A stretch of DNA of 64,000 bases. Origin: Micropterix aruncella. Taxonomy: Eukaryota; Arthropoda; Insecta; Lepidoptera; Micropterigidae. The notes beneath the pieces are model-generated. The model was not told the origin of the DNA and did no database searches. It was given only the letters and a program-made list of their open reading frames with translations. The stretch is taken from positions 42,597,465-42,661,464 of the forward strand of contig OX155980.1 of NCBI GenBank assembly GCA_944548615.1, read 5' to 3'. Made by a program: the position numbers and the translations under genes. This document shows positions 1 to 13,590 of the stretch, piece by piece. Position 1 is the first letter of the stretch. The number at the start of each line of letters is the position of its first letter.

Positions 1-701
<701 letters not shown>

Positions 702-1222
702 CTAAAATATAAATAAAAGCCATTTCCCAAGATTTGACATCCCTTTTTTTTTTGCATTATCACCAAGGCAATTTATTATTTTAACCTTACAACATTGATC
801 AAAAGTTAAATTATGTGCCCTGGCATACAAAGATATTGGGAGCTGGCTTTCATTTCCTACACTGGCCCTATGATTATTTAGTCTAATATTAAGTGGTGTG
901 GTTGTTTCGCCGATATAAAAAGCACTGCAAGTCTTACACAGAAGCTGATACACTATATTTTTTGAATAACAACTGCAATGAAAGGGAACCCTGTATTTAT
1001 TAGTAGTATTTGGACTGGAAAAAAAAGGACTTTGATCTAACAGAGGACAAGTTTTACAACGTGGACGACCACAAGGTTGAAGACCCAAGTTATTATTACC
1101 AACAGAGAAATTTTGTTTATTTTTTGTTTTGTTTAATATTGATCTAATATTAGGTGGTCTGCGGAAAGATAAAGTTGGTGGTAAATCTAAGAGATCTTTG
1201 GTGGACGCATCATTAGAAAATA
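702..1222 (-). pseudogene. Penelope-like element C-terminal GIY-YIG endonuclease fragment
   Basis: The minus strand is open from about 1222 down to the stop at 702, although the first Met is at 1088. The N-terminal part reads as the linker typical of Penelope-like elements (PPTLSFRRPPNIRSIL). A Cys-rich motif CGRPRCKTCP follows, and then a GIY-YIG-type nuclease core: IVYQLLCKTC, then FYIGETTTPLNIRLNNHR. In the family, GIY-YIG nicks DNA to prime reverse transcription by the upstream RT domain. No RT domain is present, so this is a 5'-truncated copy that cannot move by itself. The Cys motif upstream of the nuclease suggests a lineage distinct from the Penelope copy at 32.3 kb. The end at 702 may be early or frame-shifted. 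Confidence 0.8.
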
Positions 1223-2405
1223 TGTATATACATATGTATATATATCGCTGTTTTGGTCAGGGAGTGTCAACACGTCGAAATCAGTTAAAATCTCGAGATC
1301 TCTCTAGAGAGCAATAACTATGAGTACTGTTAAAAGATTTAAGTATATTACAACTAATTATCTGGTAACTATAATTAGTTAAAGGATTAAAGACGGTAGA
1401 AGATATTTCCATTAAATTATAGACATTGGGTAGAAAGAAAAACCATGAAAGTTAGTTAATTAATTCCTGGACTCTGAAACCCGTTAACTCATTTTGTTAC
1501 CGCTAAAAAGTTATCCTAGGTCTGAAAACAGTGGAGCGCTTTTGGAGCAAGGATTGGCGAGTAGGCGGGTGATAAAAAGTCTCTAGTCGAAACTTTGCGA
1601 TTGTTTACTGTGAAGCATGTGGCCGTGAGTAACCGTGCAGAAGCAGTTGCGAAGAACGATTGACCAGGGTTTATCGTTCAATCGCGAGTTTCTGCACCTT
1701 TGTTTACAGTTCTTTTCAGTCCATATTTGCGTTAACTTTTATGCCAGACCTCATAATGCTGCAATGGATAAAATTGGCACAGAAACTTATATTCGAAAAT
1801 AACGGTAATTTTGTATTTTTTTATGATTACACACAAAACTATCCATGTAATAGCAAACGACAGAAGGACTGTTTTTGAAAAGAAATATGCTTTGAAATAA
1901 TATATATTTGGATTTAGAAACTCAACTCAAGCCAAATGTATCCAAGTACAAATTAGCTAGTGCGAAAAAACTCTAATTACAAAGGTTAGGACCTAATCAT
2001 TTAGTATTCCAAATGGCGTATCTAGTATTATTAGAATCTGTACCGTGGAGTGCCCATTCTAATCCAGCTCCTCGCCGTTCGCCTGAAGTCCACCCACCCT
2101 GCGGCCGCAACCGTTCCCCAAAGCAAACGTCTAATGGATCGGATATCTTCAATTACCTCCCCTTTTGCCATAAACGGATATTTACACGATTTCAAACTGC
2201 AATAGCTATGTACGTTTATTTTAATCGATAAGTTCTTTTTATTGGTGTGTTACTCAATACAAATTCTCTGATTAAATTCTTTACAAGAGGGGAAGGCACC
2301 AATCGTAATCTACAACCGCTTGCGTGCTATTTATATGACCGATGCACCTACGTTTTCTATTGTGCAATTTTTGGCACGCCAATTCTAGTTCGGTAGTCAC
2401 TGAAT
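1223..2405. other. Unassigned sequence
   Basis: Only short open frames of non-protein-like composition. No RNA gene or recognisable mobile element seen. Confidence 0.4.
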
Positions 2406-2440
2406 CAGAGTACCGCTCAAAAGTATTTGGACACCCACTT
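2406..2440 (+). mobile_element. Tc1-like transposon terminal remnant
   Basis: The motif CCGCTCAAAAGTATTTGGAC, preceded by CAG, resembles the start of Tc1/mariner terminal inverted repeats. No partner end and no transposase were seen nearby, so this would be a solo end or a deletion relic. The match is by eye only. Confidence 0.4.
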
Positions 2441-2956
2441 TATATTGCACTGATTATATAAAAGGTATTTAGGAAATCCTGCACATTTGTGTACTTCTCC
2501 GAAGTACATTTATATAGCTGATAATTCAAAGCGTCTTTTATTTAGTAGGCCATAATGCCTACAATAAAGGTAACGAGCATTCATAAACTTCAGGAATATA
2601 AGGGTCATAAAAAAAAATTGTAAATAAATTATTCATTTAATTGTAGATAGTCCTTGTTCGCCTAAACAAACTTTAATAATACAATATAATTAGGGCTACC
2701 AACAGTAAAATTAATATTTTTTCCCATAATTTTTAAAGTACCCTTTCGTACCTTAATTTTCATTAAATGTCCGATACCTTTATTAAATGTATTTATGGCG
2801 TACTGGGGGAAATGTCCTCAAACAAATTTGATTAATAAGCAATATAAATTTATTTCTTTATTTAATTAATCAACACATTTACCAATATTTGGTTATTTCA
2901 AAAGCATGTCCAAATCATATTCAAATCATAAATTTCAAAAACCTTAACATTTATTC
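2441..2956. other. AT-rich spacer
   Basis: No gene seen. May include internal Tc1 remnant sequence next to the terminal motif. Confidence 0.35.
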
Positions 2957-3246
2957 ATATACACCATGTATGGGAAACAACCGGCCCGCGGGCCGGATCC
3001 GGCCCGCTGTAAGATATGATCCGGCCCGCGAGACATTTTGAAAACCCAATAAAAAAAAAATTATATTAGGTACACACGAGAGTGGCAGTGAGGCGGTCAC
3101 TCTTTGATAATCGCACATAATCGGACATAACAAACTGCGTAACAACAACCTGCGCCTCGCGCCGCTAGTGCGAGACGCAAGTTTTAACGTGTGAACGCCG
3201 GTTTGAGCGTGTGAACGGCGAGAGTGTGAACGCCCATCATTTTGCC

Positions 3247-3284
3247 TATATAAGCGGGTGGATGGCTCGAACGTTAGTTCAGTT
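3247..3284 (+). promoter_or_regulatory. Likely core promoter of the hAT transposase
   Basis: TATATAAG at 3247-3254 is followed by an arthropod initiator-like TCAGTT at 3279-3284, about 34 bases from TATA start to the initiator A. The transposase start codon is 154 bases further on. Spacing and position fit a TATA/Inr promoter. Confidence 0.5.
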
Positions 3285-3434
3285 CTATTTGAGCTACCGA
3301 GGTGATAACTTGGACAAGCGATATCCTAGCGAACTGCTCGAGCCGTCAACTTGCTTTGTGACTTTGTGTGCATCTTGAGTGGTTACTAATTTAGTTTGCT
3401 ATTAAGTTTATTGAACGAAAAATAAACAAAAATT

Positions 3435-5231
3435 ATGTCTGGCGGAAAGAAACGAAAAGTAGATACAGAGGGTCGCCAGTTTCAAGAAAAATGGACTGAA
3501 GAATTCTTTTTTATCTTGCACAATGGTAAGCCTATTTGTTTGCTGTGTAATGAATCCATTTCAGTAATGAAAGAATTCAATATAAAGAGGCATTACTCAA
3601 CTAAGCATACTACGCTGCACTCACTGACAGGACAATTAAGAACAGACAAAATCCAGAAGCTTACCGCAAATTTGGAAAAACAGCAACACATGTTTCATAA
3701 ACAAAGAACACAACTTGATAATATTGTGAAAGCTAGTTTTATAGTTAGCTAAAAATTGGCAAAGGCATTAAAACCATTTGCCGAAGGGAAAATATCAAGG
3801 AGTGTATGTTAGAAGTTTGCAGTATTTTATGTCCTGAAAAGAAAAATTAATTTGAAAAAAATAGTTTGTCCAGGCGAACTGTTGTTCGACGTATAGAAAT
3901 GGTGGCTAATGATATAAAAACAATATTCACTGACCGTATGGCTGGTTTTGAATCATTTTCCATAGCATTAGACGAGAGCACCGATTTGTCTGACACAGCT
4001 CAACTAACTATATTTATTCGAGGTGTTGATAATGAGTTCACTGTTACTGAGGAATTGCTTGCTTTACAGCCGCTAAAAGGAACCACTACAGGAGAGGATA
4101 TTTTTATTGAAGTTCAAAAGGTATTCACAAGTTTTGGCTTGCCATGGTCAAAATTAATTGGAGTATGCACTGATAGTGCACCTTCTATGGTCGGCTTACG
4201 TAAAGGTTTCATCGGAATTTTGAATGAAAAAGCAACAGAATTAAATGTGCAAAAAGATGATTTGATAGTCCTTCATTGCATTATCCACCAACAGAACTTG
4301 TGTTCTAAGTCAATTCGACTCCAGAGTGTTATGAATTTGGTAGTAAAACCATCAACTTTATTCGATCCCGAGGGCTTAACCATCGTCAGTTCAAGGCGTT
4401 TTTGGATGAAATATCAGGTGAATATATCGAAGTAACATATTATTGTGAAGTCAGATGGCTGAGCAAAGAAAATATGTTGAAACGGTTTTACGAGCTTAGA
4501 AATGAGATAGCAGACTTTATGAAAAATAAAAGGTAGACCAATATCTGAATTAAGTGACCCAAAATGAATATGTAACTTAGCATTTCTGGTCGATCTTACA
4601 GGCTATTTGAATGATTTAAATTTGAAACTTCAAAAACAAGGACAGTTAGTAAATGATTTGTACAGCCATTTGAAAGCGTTTTAGATTAAACTACGCTTGT
4701 GGGAGTCACAGATGCTATCTGGTAACAGTTACCATTTCAACACGCTCTCTGCGTATGAAAATATTGCTTATGCTCAATATGCTGAAGAACTCAAGTTACT
4801 GTCGGAACAATTTTCGAACAGATTTAGCGACTTCAAAAACATGGAAGACTGTTTCAGTTTATTTGCTACTCCTGCAAAATGTAATGTACAAAATGCTCCA
4901 ATACACTTACAAATGGTGTTGATCGAGATTCAAGAAAACTCACTCCTAAAATCCAAATTTGAAGAAGTAGAGTTGTGCGATTTCTACAAAAAAATACCTA
5001 GAAGAAGACAATTTTCCGCAGCTTAGAAAATTCGCAAGAAGATTGATTTGTGCGTTTGGCAGTACTTATAAATCCGAGCAGTTCTTTTCATTGATGAAAG
5101 TTAATAAATCAACACATCGTACAAGACTGACTGACGATAATTTGGAAAATTCTTTACGTCTTCGTGTCAGTGGAATTAATCCAAATATCGATGGATTGGT
5201 TTCCCAAATTCAAGCTCAAGTGTCTCATTGA
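3435..5231 (+). pseudogene. hAT transposase with BED zinc finger, broken
   Basis: The start at 3435 (MSGGKKRKVD) carries a Lys/Arg-rich, nuclear-signal-like N terminus. A BED-type finger follows at residues about 35-60: CLLCNESISVMKEFNIKRHY, then STKH, giving C-x2-C and H-x4-H. This frame stops at 3752. The body resumes at 3866-4435 with the transposase core (SIALDESTDLSDTAQL, then GVCTDSAPSMVG and LHCIIHQQNLC), typical of the hAT family related to GTF2IRD2/ZBED-type domesticated genes. After at least two more breaks, 4697-5026 and 5043-5231 give the C-terminal dimerisation region (SEQFFSLMKVNKSTHRTRLTDDNLENSL shortened here). Product if intact: a DDE transposase acting in the nucleus on its own TIRs. 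At least three frameshifts or stops make it non-functional. Confidence 0.88.
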
Positions 5232-5650
5232 TTTCGGTGTATTTAACTTTCGTAGTTTGTAACAATTGCAAGTTTAAAGATTTAATTATGATGTACCATT
5301 TTTGTAAATTTCATAAATAACATTATAACAATAACTATAATAAATACTATAACAATAACTATAATAAATAACATTGTCGTATTATTTCATGTCTAATATC
5401 TAACGCAAAAAATATTATCACTACTTTAAAATGCACTAAGGAAACTTTGGCCCTCAACATGTCAAAGTTTGCCCATACCTGATATACACGTTAAAAAAAA
5501 TACACGGTAGATATGGGCATTAGCACAGGTGTACTGCTACACAACTACTCGTAAGTGCCAGGACTTATTTTAAGGCAGCGGGCTGTTAAGTTTTTTTATG
5601 TTCATATATTCGGCAAAAAAAATATTTAAATACCAAAACTATTGCAAAAA

Positions 5651-7214
<1,564 letters not shown>

Positions 7215-7482
7215 TTGTGAAATTATAAAATGGGCCGGCTTATCATCATAATCAGCAATCCCTTGCAAGCAACCCTGCAATGAATGAATGGTTGTACTAC
7301 ATATGTAGGCGTGCTTGTAACATGTGTATGTGTGTGTCTGTAACATGCGTATGATGCTGGACAGAATTGAAATGCAAAACCGTTAATTTTATCCCAACGG
7401 AAAATGGTGACACATCCGGAAATTGAATCCATAACCTTACAGATTAAGTGAATTAACCACTATGCTGCCGGTCCGGGTGCAT
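7215..7482 (-). repeat. tRNA-derived SINE
   Basis: Read on the minus strand, the head contains an A-box-like GGCAGCATAGTGGTTAA (7453-7469) and, about 23 bases later, a B-box-like GGATTCAATTTCC (7418-7430), the spacing of an internal pol III promoter. The tRNA-like head is followed by an unrelated body with a TG/CA-rich patch and a tail near 7230 containing GATTATGATGATAA. The two pol III boxes support a SINE; the family name is unknown to me. Confidence 0.6.
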
Positions 7483-8443
7483 GCTACAATGGCCATGTAG
7501 CATGCTGCAATGTGTGCAATGAAAAATTGTAACTTCGAAGTGCTCAACTTACCATCTAACGTGCTCAGTACCAGGTGGTGCTCACTCACAACTTACCTCT
7601 GTTGAGACAGGTTAAAAGCAGATGTATTAAAAGTTTTTTTGATTGTATATATTCAAATTAGAGTTTCCATGGTTTCGACGCATTGAATAAACGTTATTAA
7701 AATGTGTCGACGTTCGAGGCGATTAATTAGAAAAAATAAAATAAAAGTCTTAATTTAAAAAACGTCTTTAACTGCTAGGTTTAGAGTTTGTCTACCGCCT
7801 CACGAATTTCTAGATTATCTGCGTTATAATATGACAGCAATCCTTCGTTAGCGGATTTTCCTGCCCGTCGGATAATGTAATCCACCCAGTAGAGGGCGAA
7901 ATATACTCTGGGGCTGGTGAGAAGGAAAGGAAGGGGGTGAAACAAAATATGTTCATATTTATTTTATACCTGGGGGGGTGCGAGATATTCGACCTCCATG
8001 TTTCGAATTGGGAACAATGTTTCCGGCATTTCCAGGACATTTGATAATCGAACGATTCTCGAGCGCTTTATACAGGGCTCACTCTCGTACACTTGAGTAG
8101 AGATGGAGATTGTAACGGTGGCGAGGCACGGAAAATCCCCCAGCCTCGGCGATCACGACTTCAAAAGATTAACTCAATTTAAGCGTGCCATATTATGAAA
8201 TTCTCTCGCCTAACTGAAATTGAAATCGAAATCGGTATACCTACTACTATCTTTGCCTATGCCTATCTTTGCCTATGGTGTCGCTATATAAAGAGCATGT
8301 GCTTGGCCTATGTTCAAAAACTTTGTAAACTTTGTAAAAAAAGAGGAATTTTTATATCAACTTAAAATTGGCTTAACAATTCATAGCAAGAATAGCAACA
8401 TGCAGGGATACTGGTAACGAGAAGCGAAACTTTTAATTTTATT
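7483..8443. other. Unassigned sequence
   Basis: No gene recognised. A minus-strand open frame at 7810-8040 lacks recognisable motifs. Confidence 0.35.
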
Positions 8444-8846
8444 ACACGACTGCCCAACAAAAAACAAGTGTAATATGTTCAGGGTTCATATATGTATGTT
8501 TTCCGTTTCATTATTCCACCATAACTTCTAAACGCGTAGACAGATTTAGAAGTATGCAGTACTGTAAGAACCGTTATGTCATCTCAAGTGTCATAAAGTA
8601 CCTTAACTGTCCAAATAACAAGTATGTAGTTATTGTGACATGACATCCAAATGTCCAAATGTGAATAAATTAACTTAATATAATATATCATGTTTAGTGT
8701 CAAAAGAAAAGTCTCATAGAGTACATTCCGGAAATATACATCTATCTATATGGATAAATAGATAAATATTAGATATTTTATTTGAAAAAAACTGTTACGA
8801 AAATAATTATAAATACAATAGTTCAGTTTATGTAACGTTGTTTTTT
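8444..8846 (+). mobile_element. MITE, copy A (inverted relative to 31624-32015)
   Basis: Starts with ACACGACTGCC and matches the reverse complement of 31624-32015 over almost its whole length: for example the shared CCACCATAACTTCTAAACGC, then GTACCTTAACTGTCC and ACATTCCGGAAA blocks. The right terminal repeat is partly lost here (GTAACG remains). There is no coding capacity, so it depended on transposase supplied by another element. Confidence 0.8.
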
Positions 8847-9329
8847 ATTCTTTTTAATACATTTACTTGTCATTTTTAGTGCCACATTAACAGTTTTGGA
8901 ACAGGAGCAGAGTAGATTTTTATCCAAAATATATTATATTTCAAACCCTTATAAACTAAAACATAAAAAATCGACCCGCAGTTAATACGTTTTTTGTCGA
9001 TGAATTTAGACGTAGTTTATACTACCCGAGTTTAATTATATTAGAAAAGAACAAGCTGTTAATCTAGTTGTGCCAGACGAAAAGTCCAAAAGTCATTCGT
9101 GTATTTGGCCTTTAAACTTTAATAAAATTCCAATGTCTAAACGAGAATTAGAACCAAAAATCTTCATAATTAGAGTTATACTCTGGCTTATCACACATGC
9201 TATTTATAAGGTCGATAACCTCGACAAAATATTGCAATATATTTAATGTAGGTACATAATTTATGTGAAAAATAACAGCATATCTCTATTATTCTTTTAT
9301 TAAAATTTAGGAGGTAAACCTAGTAGGAA
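8847..9329. other. AT-rich spacer
   Basis: No gene or repeat recognised. Confidence 0.4.
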
Positions 9330-9476
9330 TCTTGTAATATATAAAAATGAATCGCCGTGCGTTAGTCTCGCAGGATTTTTGAAACATTGGCCACTTTCTA
9401 GATGGTTATCGCGGCGATCGTATTGTTTGACAGCTGCGCTATCCATAACTGTTATTCATTCCGTACAATGTGTAAA

Positions 9477-10022
9477 ATTTCAAAAAGTCGGAAGTCACAA
9501 AAGTCAAAAAAAGTCGGAAAAGTAAAAAAAGGCGAAAAAGTCGGGAAAGTCAAATAAGTCAAAAAAGTCGACGAAGGCAAAAAAGTCAAAAAGGTCAATA
9601 AAATTAAAAAAGTAAAAAAAAAACAAAAAATCAAAAGCTAAGAAGTAAAAAAAATGAGAAAAAGTCGGAAAAGTAAAAAAAGGCGAAAACCGAAAAAGTC
9701 GGGAATGTCAAATAAGTTAAATAAGTCAAAAAGTCGGAAAAAAGTCAAAAAATGCCAAAAACTCAAATAAGTCAAAAAAGTCGAAAAGTAAAAAAAGTCG
9801 AAATAGTCACAAAAGTCAAAAAAGTCGAAAAATGGGCAAAAGTCAAAAAAGTCGGAAAAGTAAAAAAAAGGCTAAAAGTCGGGAATGTCAAATAGGTCAA
9901 GAAAGTCAAGAAAGTCGAAAAATGCGAAAAAATCAAAAAGGGCGAAAATCCAAAAAAGTCAGAAAAGTCAAAAAAGTAAAAAAAATGGCAAAAAGTCAAA
10001 AAAGTCGGAAAAGTCTGAAACT
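9477..10022 (+). repeat. Purine-rich minisatellite, AAAAAGTC(A/G)-type unit
   Basis: About 545 bases built from irregular ~9-12 base units of the form AAAAAAGTC followed by A, GG or GA. The plus strand is almost entirely A and G with a T-C at each unit. Open frames across it on both strands give low-complexity Lys/Ser/Arg or Phe/Thr/Leu strings and are not genes. It lies inside the Helitron. Confidence 0.9.
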
Positions 10023-10039
10023 CTTATTCCATGTTAAAC

Positions 10040-10790
10040 TCTTATTCTAAAGTTATTCCACGTTCAAGTGTAGCTGACGAACTAAACGCTTGCTTAAAAT
10101 CATCAAATTTGTGGCGACATGTGAAGACACTCCGATTGACGACTAACATGCGAAAGTTTTTGGAACAAAATCGAAATGCAGATTTGTTTTCGAAGCAATT
10201 GTTGTACATTGGTAAAGGGAAAGTCGCAGTTGACATCTTGACCAGATTCATCACATTATCCACTGATTTCTGTCAGTTGACCTAATCGAAGGAGGAACTC
10301 TTTTGGCGTGTTTTTCAGAACGTAGCGCAAAAGTTTAAATACCATAATTAGCTGACCGAACGAGCCAATTAGCGGTAAAAATCAAATATGTTGCTGACCT
10401 CAATGCGACCATTTGAAATTTAATTCAGGGACAGTTGTTTGCCTTTAAATCGATAGATACAATTATCAACCAGGATGAGGCTCGGTCATCATCATGGTGC
10501 GTAACATCAATCAAACTCGACGGATCAATCAACGGATTTGCCATTCGATTTTAAACGGCTGAAATTCCCTGTGCGTCTGGCCTTTGCGATGACAAATCAC
10601 GCGTGTTGAGTTTGCGGAATTAACTTGGAATTTCCGTATTTCGCGTATGAACAACTGTATGTCCCGTGTTCGCCAAGCAATCGGTCGGAAAGCTATCATT
10701 TTTGTTTATTTACGCGCCGGAAAAGAAAACGAAGAATACAGTCTACCAGAATGTTTTGTGTTGAATGTGAACTGCATTTATATTTCATCA
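10040..10790 (+). pseudogene. Helitron helicase (PIF1-like) C-terminal relic
   Basis: Residues from about 10060 read VIPRSSVADELNACLKSSNL, then WRHVKTLRLTTNMR and FSKQLLYIGKGKV, a block characteristic of the Helitron-encoded PIF1-family helicase. After frame breaks, the downstream block is still readable in pieces: FKSIDTIINQDEA (about 10446), a VRNINQTRR-like piece (10497), FKRLKFPVRLAFAMTNH-like sequence (10550-10600) and a YAPEKKTKN-like piece near 10710. In the family the helicase unwinds DNA during rolling-circle transposition. Many frameshifts, a large N-terminal loss and stops make it dead. The overlapping minus-strand frame at 10042-10263 is a shadow. Confidence 0.85.
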
Positions 10791-10986
10791 TGTAAATTAA
10801 ATACATTAAATTTATTTCAATTACAAACGACTTTCATTTAATCACCAAGCGAAACTCAAACCGTACATGATTCGGCCATATTATAGATTTCAATAAATTG
10901 GATTTGGAACGTTGATTAGGATTAATAAACGCTAGAGTTACAATCAAATCAATTTTAGGTGGTACGAAGTTCACCGGGTCATCTAG

Positions 10987-11040
10987 TAATTAGATTTTTT
11001 TTTATTATTCATTATAATATTTGATTATTCATTGTATATA
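10987..11040. other. Short AT-rich spacer
   Basis: Joins the Helitron 3' end to a non-LTR tail. Confidence 0.4.
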
Positions 11041-11320
11041 CCTACACTTAAGAAGTCACAGCCTGAAACTCAACGTTACAAGCTTTTCAACTGAAGCAAG
11101 AAAGCACTTCCTGACAAACAGAATCGTGACAAGCTGAAATAAACTGCCCGAGGAAGTTATCGAAGCACCACCCATAAACGCATTCAAAAATAAGCTTGAT
11201 ATCTATTTAAAAAATGATATATAAAAGAAAAAAAAGGAAACAGCAACACCAGTGAATTTCATAGATATGAACACATCAGCGTTAAGCTGCTAGTTTATCA
11301 ACAAATAATAATAATAATAA
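11041..11320 (+). mobile_element. CR1/Jockey-type non-LTR retrotransposon 3' end, truncated
   Basis: The plus strand gives the C-terminal RT tail in pieces: RKHFLTNRIVTS, then NKLPEEVIEAPPINAFKNKL and DIYLKND, ending in a stop near 11223. A short 3' UTR and an (AAT)n tail at about 11305-11322 follow. This is a heavily 5'-truncated insertion with a simple-repeat tail, as expected for target-primed reverse transcription. Confidence 0.7.
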
Positions 11321-11322
11321 TA

Positions 11323-11796
11323 TTGTCGTTTTGAGTAAATATTTAATGAGCATTTATCTTTTATATCGTCTGACTTTAGGTATTTTCAGTATTATTCTTT
11401 ACTCCTATGACTTTTTTTTGTTATTTTGGTTATTTGGTATATTAATTTTATTATATTATAATATTAATTATTATATTTTATTTTATTTTATTTATTGCTC
11501 CACAAAAAAAAATACACCGTTAGCACTTAACATTGATTGTGTTGCTCCTAACTAGGCAGAGCCTGTTCTAAGGAGAACACCAATACAAATGATTAAAAAA
11601 TACATACTAAAAATAAAAAATTGAATCAAATCAAGTTAAATTCCAAACCAAAAATATATTTTTTTTAATCAAATCAAGTTAAAATGAAATTCTCACTACA
11701 CCAAAATAATATTAGAACTATAGACAAGTAATACTAAATAATAATAATAATAATATATAATAGCAATAATAAATAATCATTTATAATAATAACTAA
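11323..11796. other. AT-rich sequence, likely another retrotransposon 3' UTR
   Basis: Very AT-rich with a piece around 11537-11580 (CTCCTAACTA..GCAG, then GCCTGTTC) that recurs near 31449-31490. This suggests a dispersed repeat tail. No gene. Confidence 0.4.
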
Positions 11797-13054
11797 TCTT
11801 ATATATAAAATTCTCGTGTCACAATGTTCGTTCCCGTACTCCTCCGAAACGGCTTGACCGATTCTCATGAAATTTTGTGAGCATATTGAGTAGGTCTGAG
11901 AATCGGCCAACATCTATATTTCATACCCCTTAGTGATAAGGGTTGTCCACCCTACACATTTTTCTTTAATTTTTAGACATCTTTTTAATTTCTTTAGTTT
12001 TTTATTATGTCGCATTAAAAAATACATACAACCCTAAATTTTTACCCTTTTATCACCAACCCTTATTTTTTAATAGCCATTTTAGTAATTTAATCATTTT
12101 TCATCCCCGGTCGATAACTGATCAATCGTCATTTAATTAGTTATCCCCGCCAGTTGTCTACAGGTGTCACTCACCCAGTAAACAGCACGGAGTAGGAATG
12201 AGAACGAAGCCGGTCTCCTGTTTCTCTCACACAAAGACTTCTCTCACTCCCTACACAGTTGTCGGCCATCATTATTGTTTATGCATCAAGTGTAGTAGTA
12301 ACGTTGACAATTATTATTTTGCTATCTCAGTGTAACTCTCATATTAACTATTAATCATTCCTATTTTATTAATAATAATAAAATTATCAATTTAGAGTGT
12401 ATTTTGCACGATTAGTTAATCAAGTGATTTTCATAACCTCAAAAGTACTCAACACGTGGCACGAGCTTCCACCAACAACGGCTTTTGTGTTGTAAGTATA
12501 TATTTTTTTAATTAAATCGAAAATGTTGTTGGAAACGGTCAAAAAAATTCGGTGGAATTTAATTTTTATTAAAATTGGGCAAACTTTTTTTTGTATTCAT
12601 TTTTTTTTTACCATTTCTAACCATATATTTTCGATATGATTATGAAAAATAAAATTTTTCGCTTTTGTAAAACAGTCTAATGTTTACATGAATATGTAAA
12701 TGAATGTGTGTACAACCAAATATTAAATACATTATAACTAGGGCCAAGATTTTTGCCGTGATTTCATTTTAACATTTTACAATTAATGCTCTTAAGGTGA
12801 CGCTATTGGCTAAATCAAATTTAACTTTCTTTTGAGACAGGCGAGGGGTGAGATGAAGCGGGGTACGATTACGGTAGGGGTATTTTTTAGCGCCCTCTAT
12901 GAGTACACGGTTATAACTACTTGATTGCGCGCGACCACCGCGTAAAATTAGCGCTGTCGTCGCTCACGGCGCCATAGCGACATGTGACGTCGCCATTGGG
13001 ACATGCGCTCGCAACCTAAGGTCGCGGTCGGCGCCGCTGTGGAAGCAGTTTTAA
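11797..13054 (+). mobile_element. Helitron 5' end and possible interior
   Basis: TCTTATATATAAAATTCTCG at 11797, directly after an A, is the kind of 5' terminus shared by many insect Helitrons. A region with CTCCGAAACGGCTTGACCGA follows. No matching CTAG end is found before the next Helitron start at 13055, so the 3' end is lost or the element is nested with the 13-14 kb Helitrons. The part at 12840-13050 is locally GC-rich and unassigned. Confidence 0.5.
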
Positions 13055-13590
13055 TCTATACTAATATTATAAAGAGGTAAAGTTTGTGACGTTGTAGGAA
13101 GTAATCTCTGGATTTACTGAACCGATTTTGAAAATTCTTTTACCAATAGAAAGCCACGTTATTTGTGAGTCATGGGCTATATATTAATCCGAAAAATGTA
13201 AAGACTTTTTAGTGGTAGTAGGATTTCCAAAGTAAGTCGGAAAAAACGGTCGAACGAAAACGTTTCTAACTAACGCTGCCTTAACGATGAGAGATATATG
13301 ATTAAGTACTAGAAAAAAGGTGTAGAGCTTGATAATGCCTACAAAAAAGTCAGCGACAGCATATATGTAACTTTTATATTTAAGTCACAAAAAGTAGTTT
13401 TTCAAAAAAAAAAAATAATTTAAATCGTTAGGTCATGTTTATTGGTCATATTATCAACAATTATGAATTATTATCAAAATAAATAAATTTATCGTATTAA
13501 GTGTTCAAAACAAAACACTTTTTCCTTTTACTGCATAAATAGTTAAATAGATAATACGAAATAGGTATGGAACCGCGACCGTGTCGTCTA
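13055..13590 (+). mobile_element. Helitron 5' half, upstream tandem copy
   Basis: Starts A|TCTATACTAATATTATAAAG and matches the following copy (from 13591) nearly base for base for about 500 bases, then diverges at about 13555 before any 3' end. A second Helitron inserting into the first, or a tandem 5' duplication, would both produce this. Confidence 0.8.

Larger units (their letters stand above)
2965..5481 (+). mobile_element. hAT-superfamily DNA transposon, full length, inactive
   Basis: Both ends are visible. The left end starts CATGTATGGGAAAC and the right end, reverse-complemented, starts CAGGTATGGGCAAAC (11 of the first 13 positions match). It is flanked by an exact 8-bp direct repeat ATATACAC at 2957-2964 and 5482-5489, the target-duplication size of hAT elements. 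Near the left end lies a GC-rich subterminal run of GGCCCG/CGGGCC motifs (2981-3030). The interior carries a BED-finger plus hAT transposase relic on the plus strand. Ends and target duplication are well kept while the coding part has several breaks, so the copy is defective for transposase but could in principle still be recognised in trans. Confidence 0.93.
9330..10986 (+). mobile_element. Helitron with internal minisatellite and helicase relic
   Basis: Left end TCTTGTAATATATAAAAATG begins with TC directly after an A. The right end finishes with CTAG directly before a T (10983-10986), preceded by a short GC-bearing stretch GAAGTTCACCGGGTC. A|TC...CTAG|T without target duplication is the Helitron signature. 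The interior holds a purine-rich minisatellite and, downstream, a decayed Helitron helicase region, so this copy derives from an autonomous element with most of the Rep part replaced or lost. Confidence 0.8.

Noticed and set aside
9452..10050. Phe/Thr-rich and Lys/Ser-rich open frames
   Set aside because: Translations of the AAAAAAGTC minisatellite; both strands are open for the same reason.
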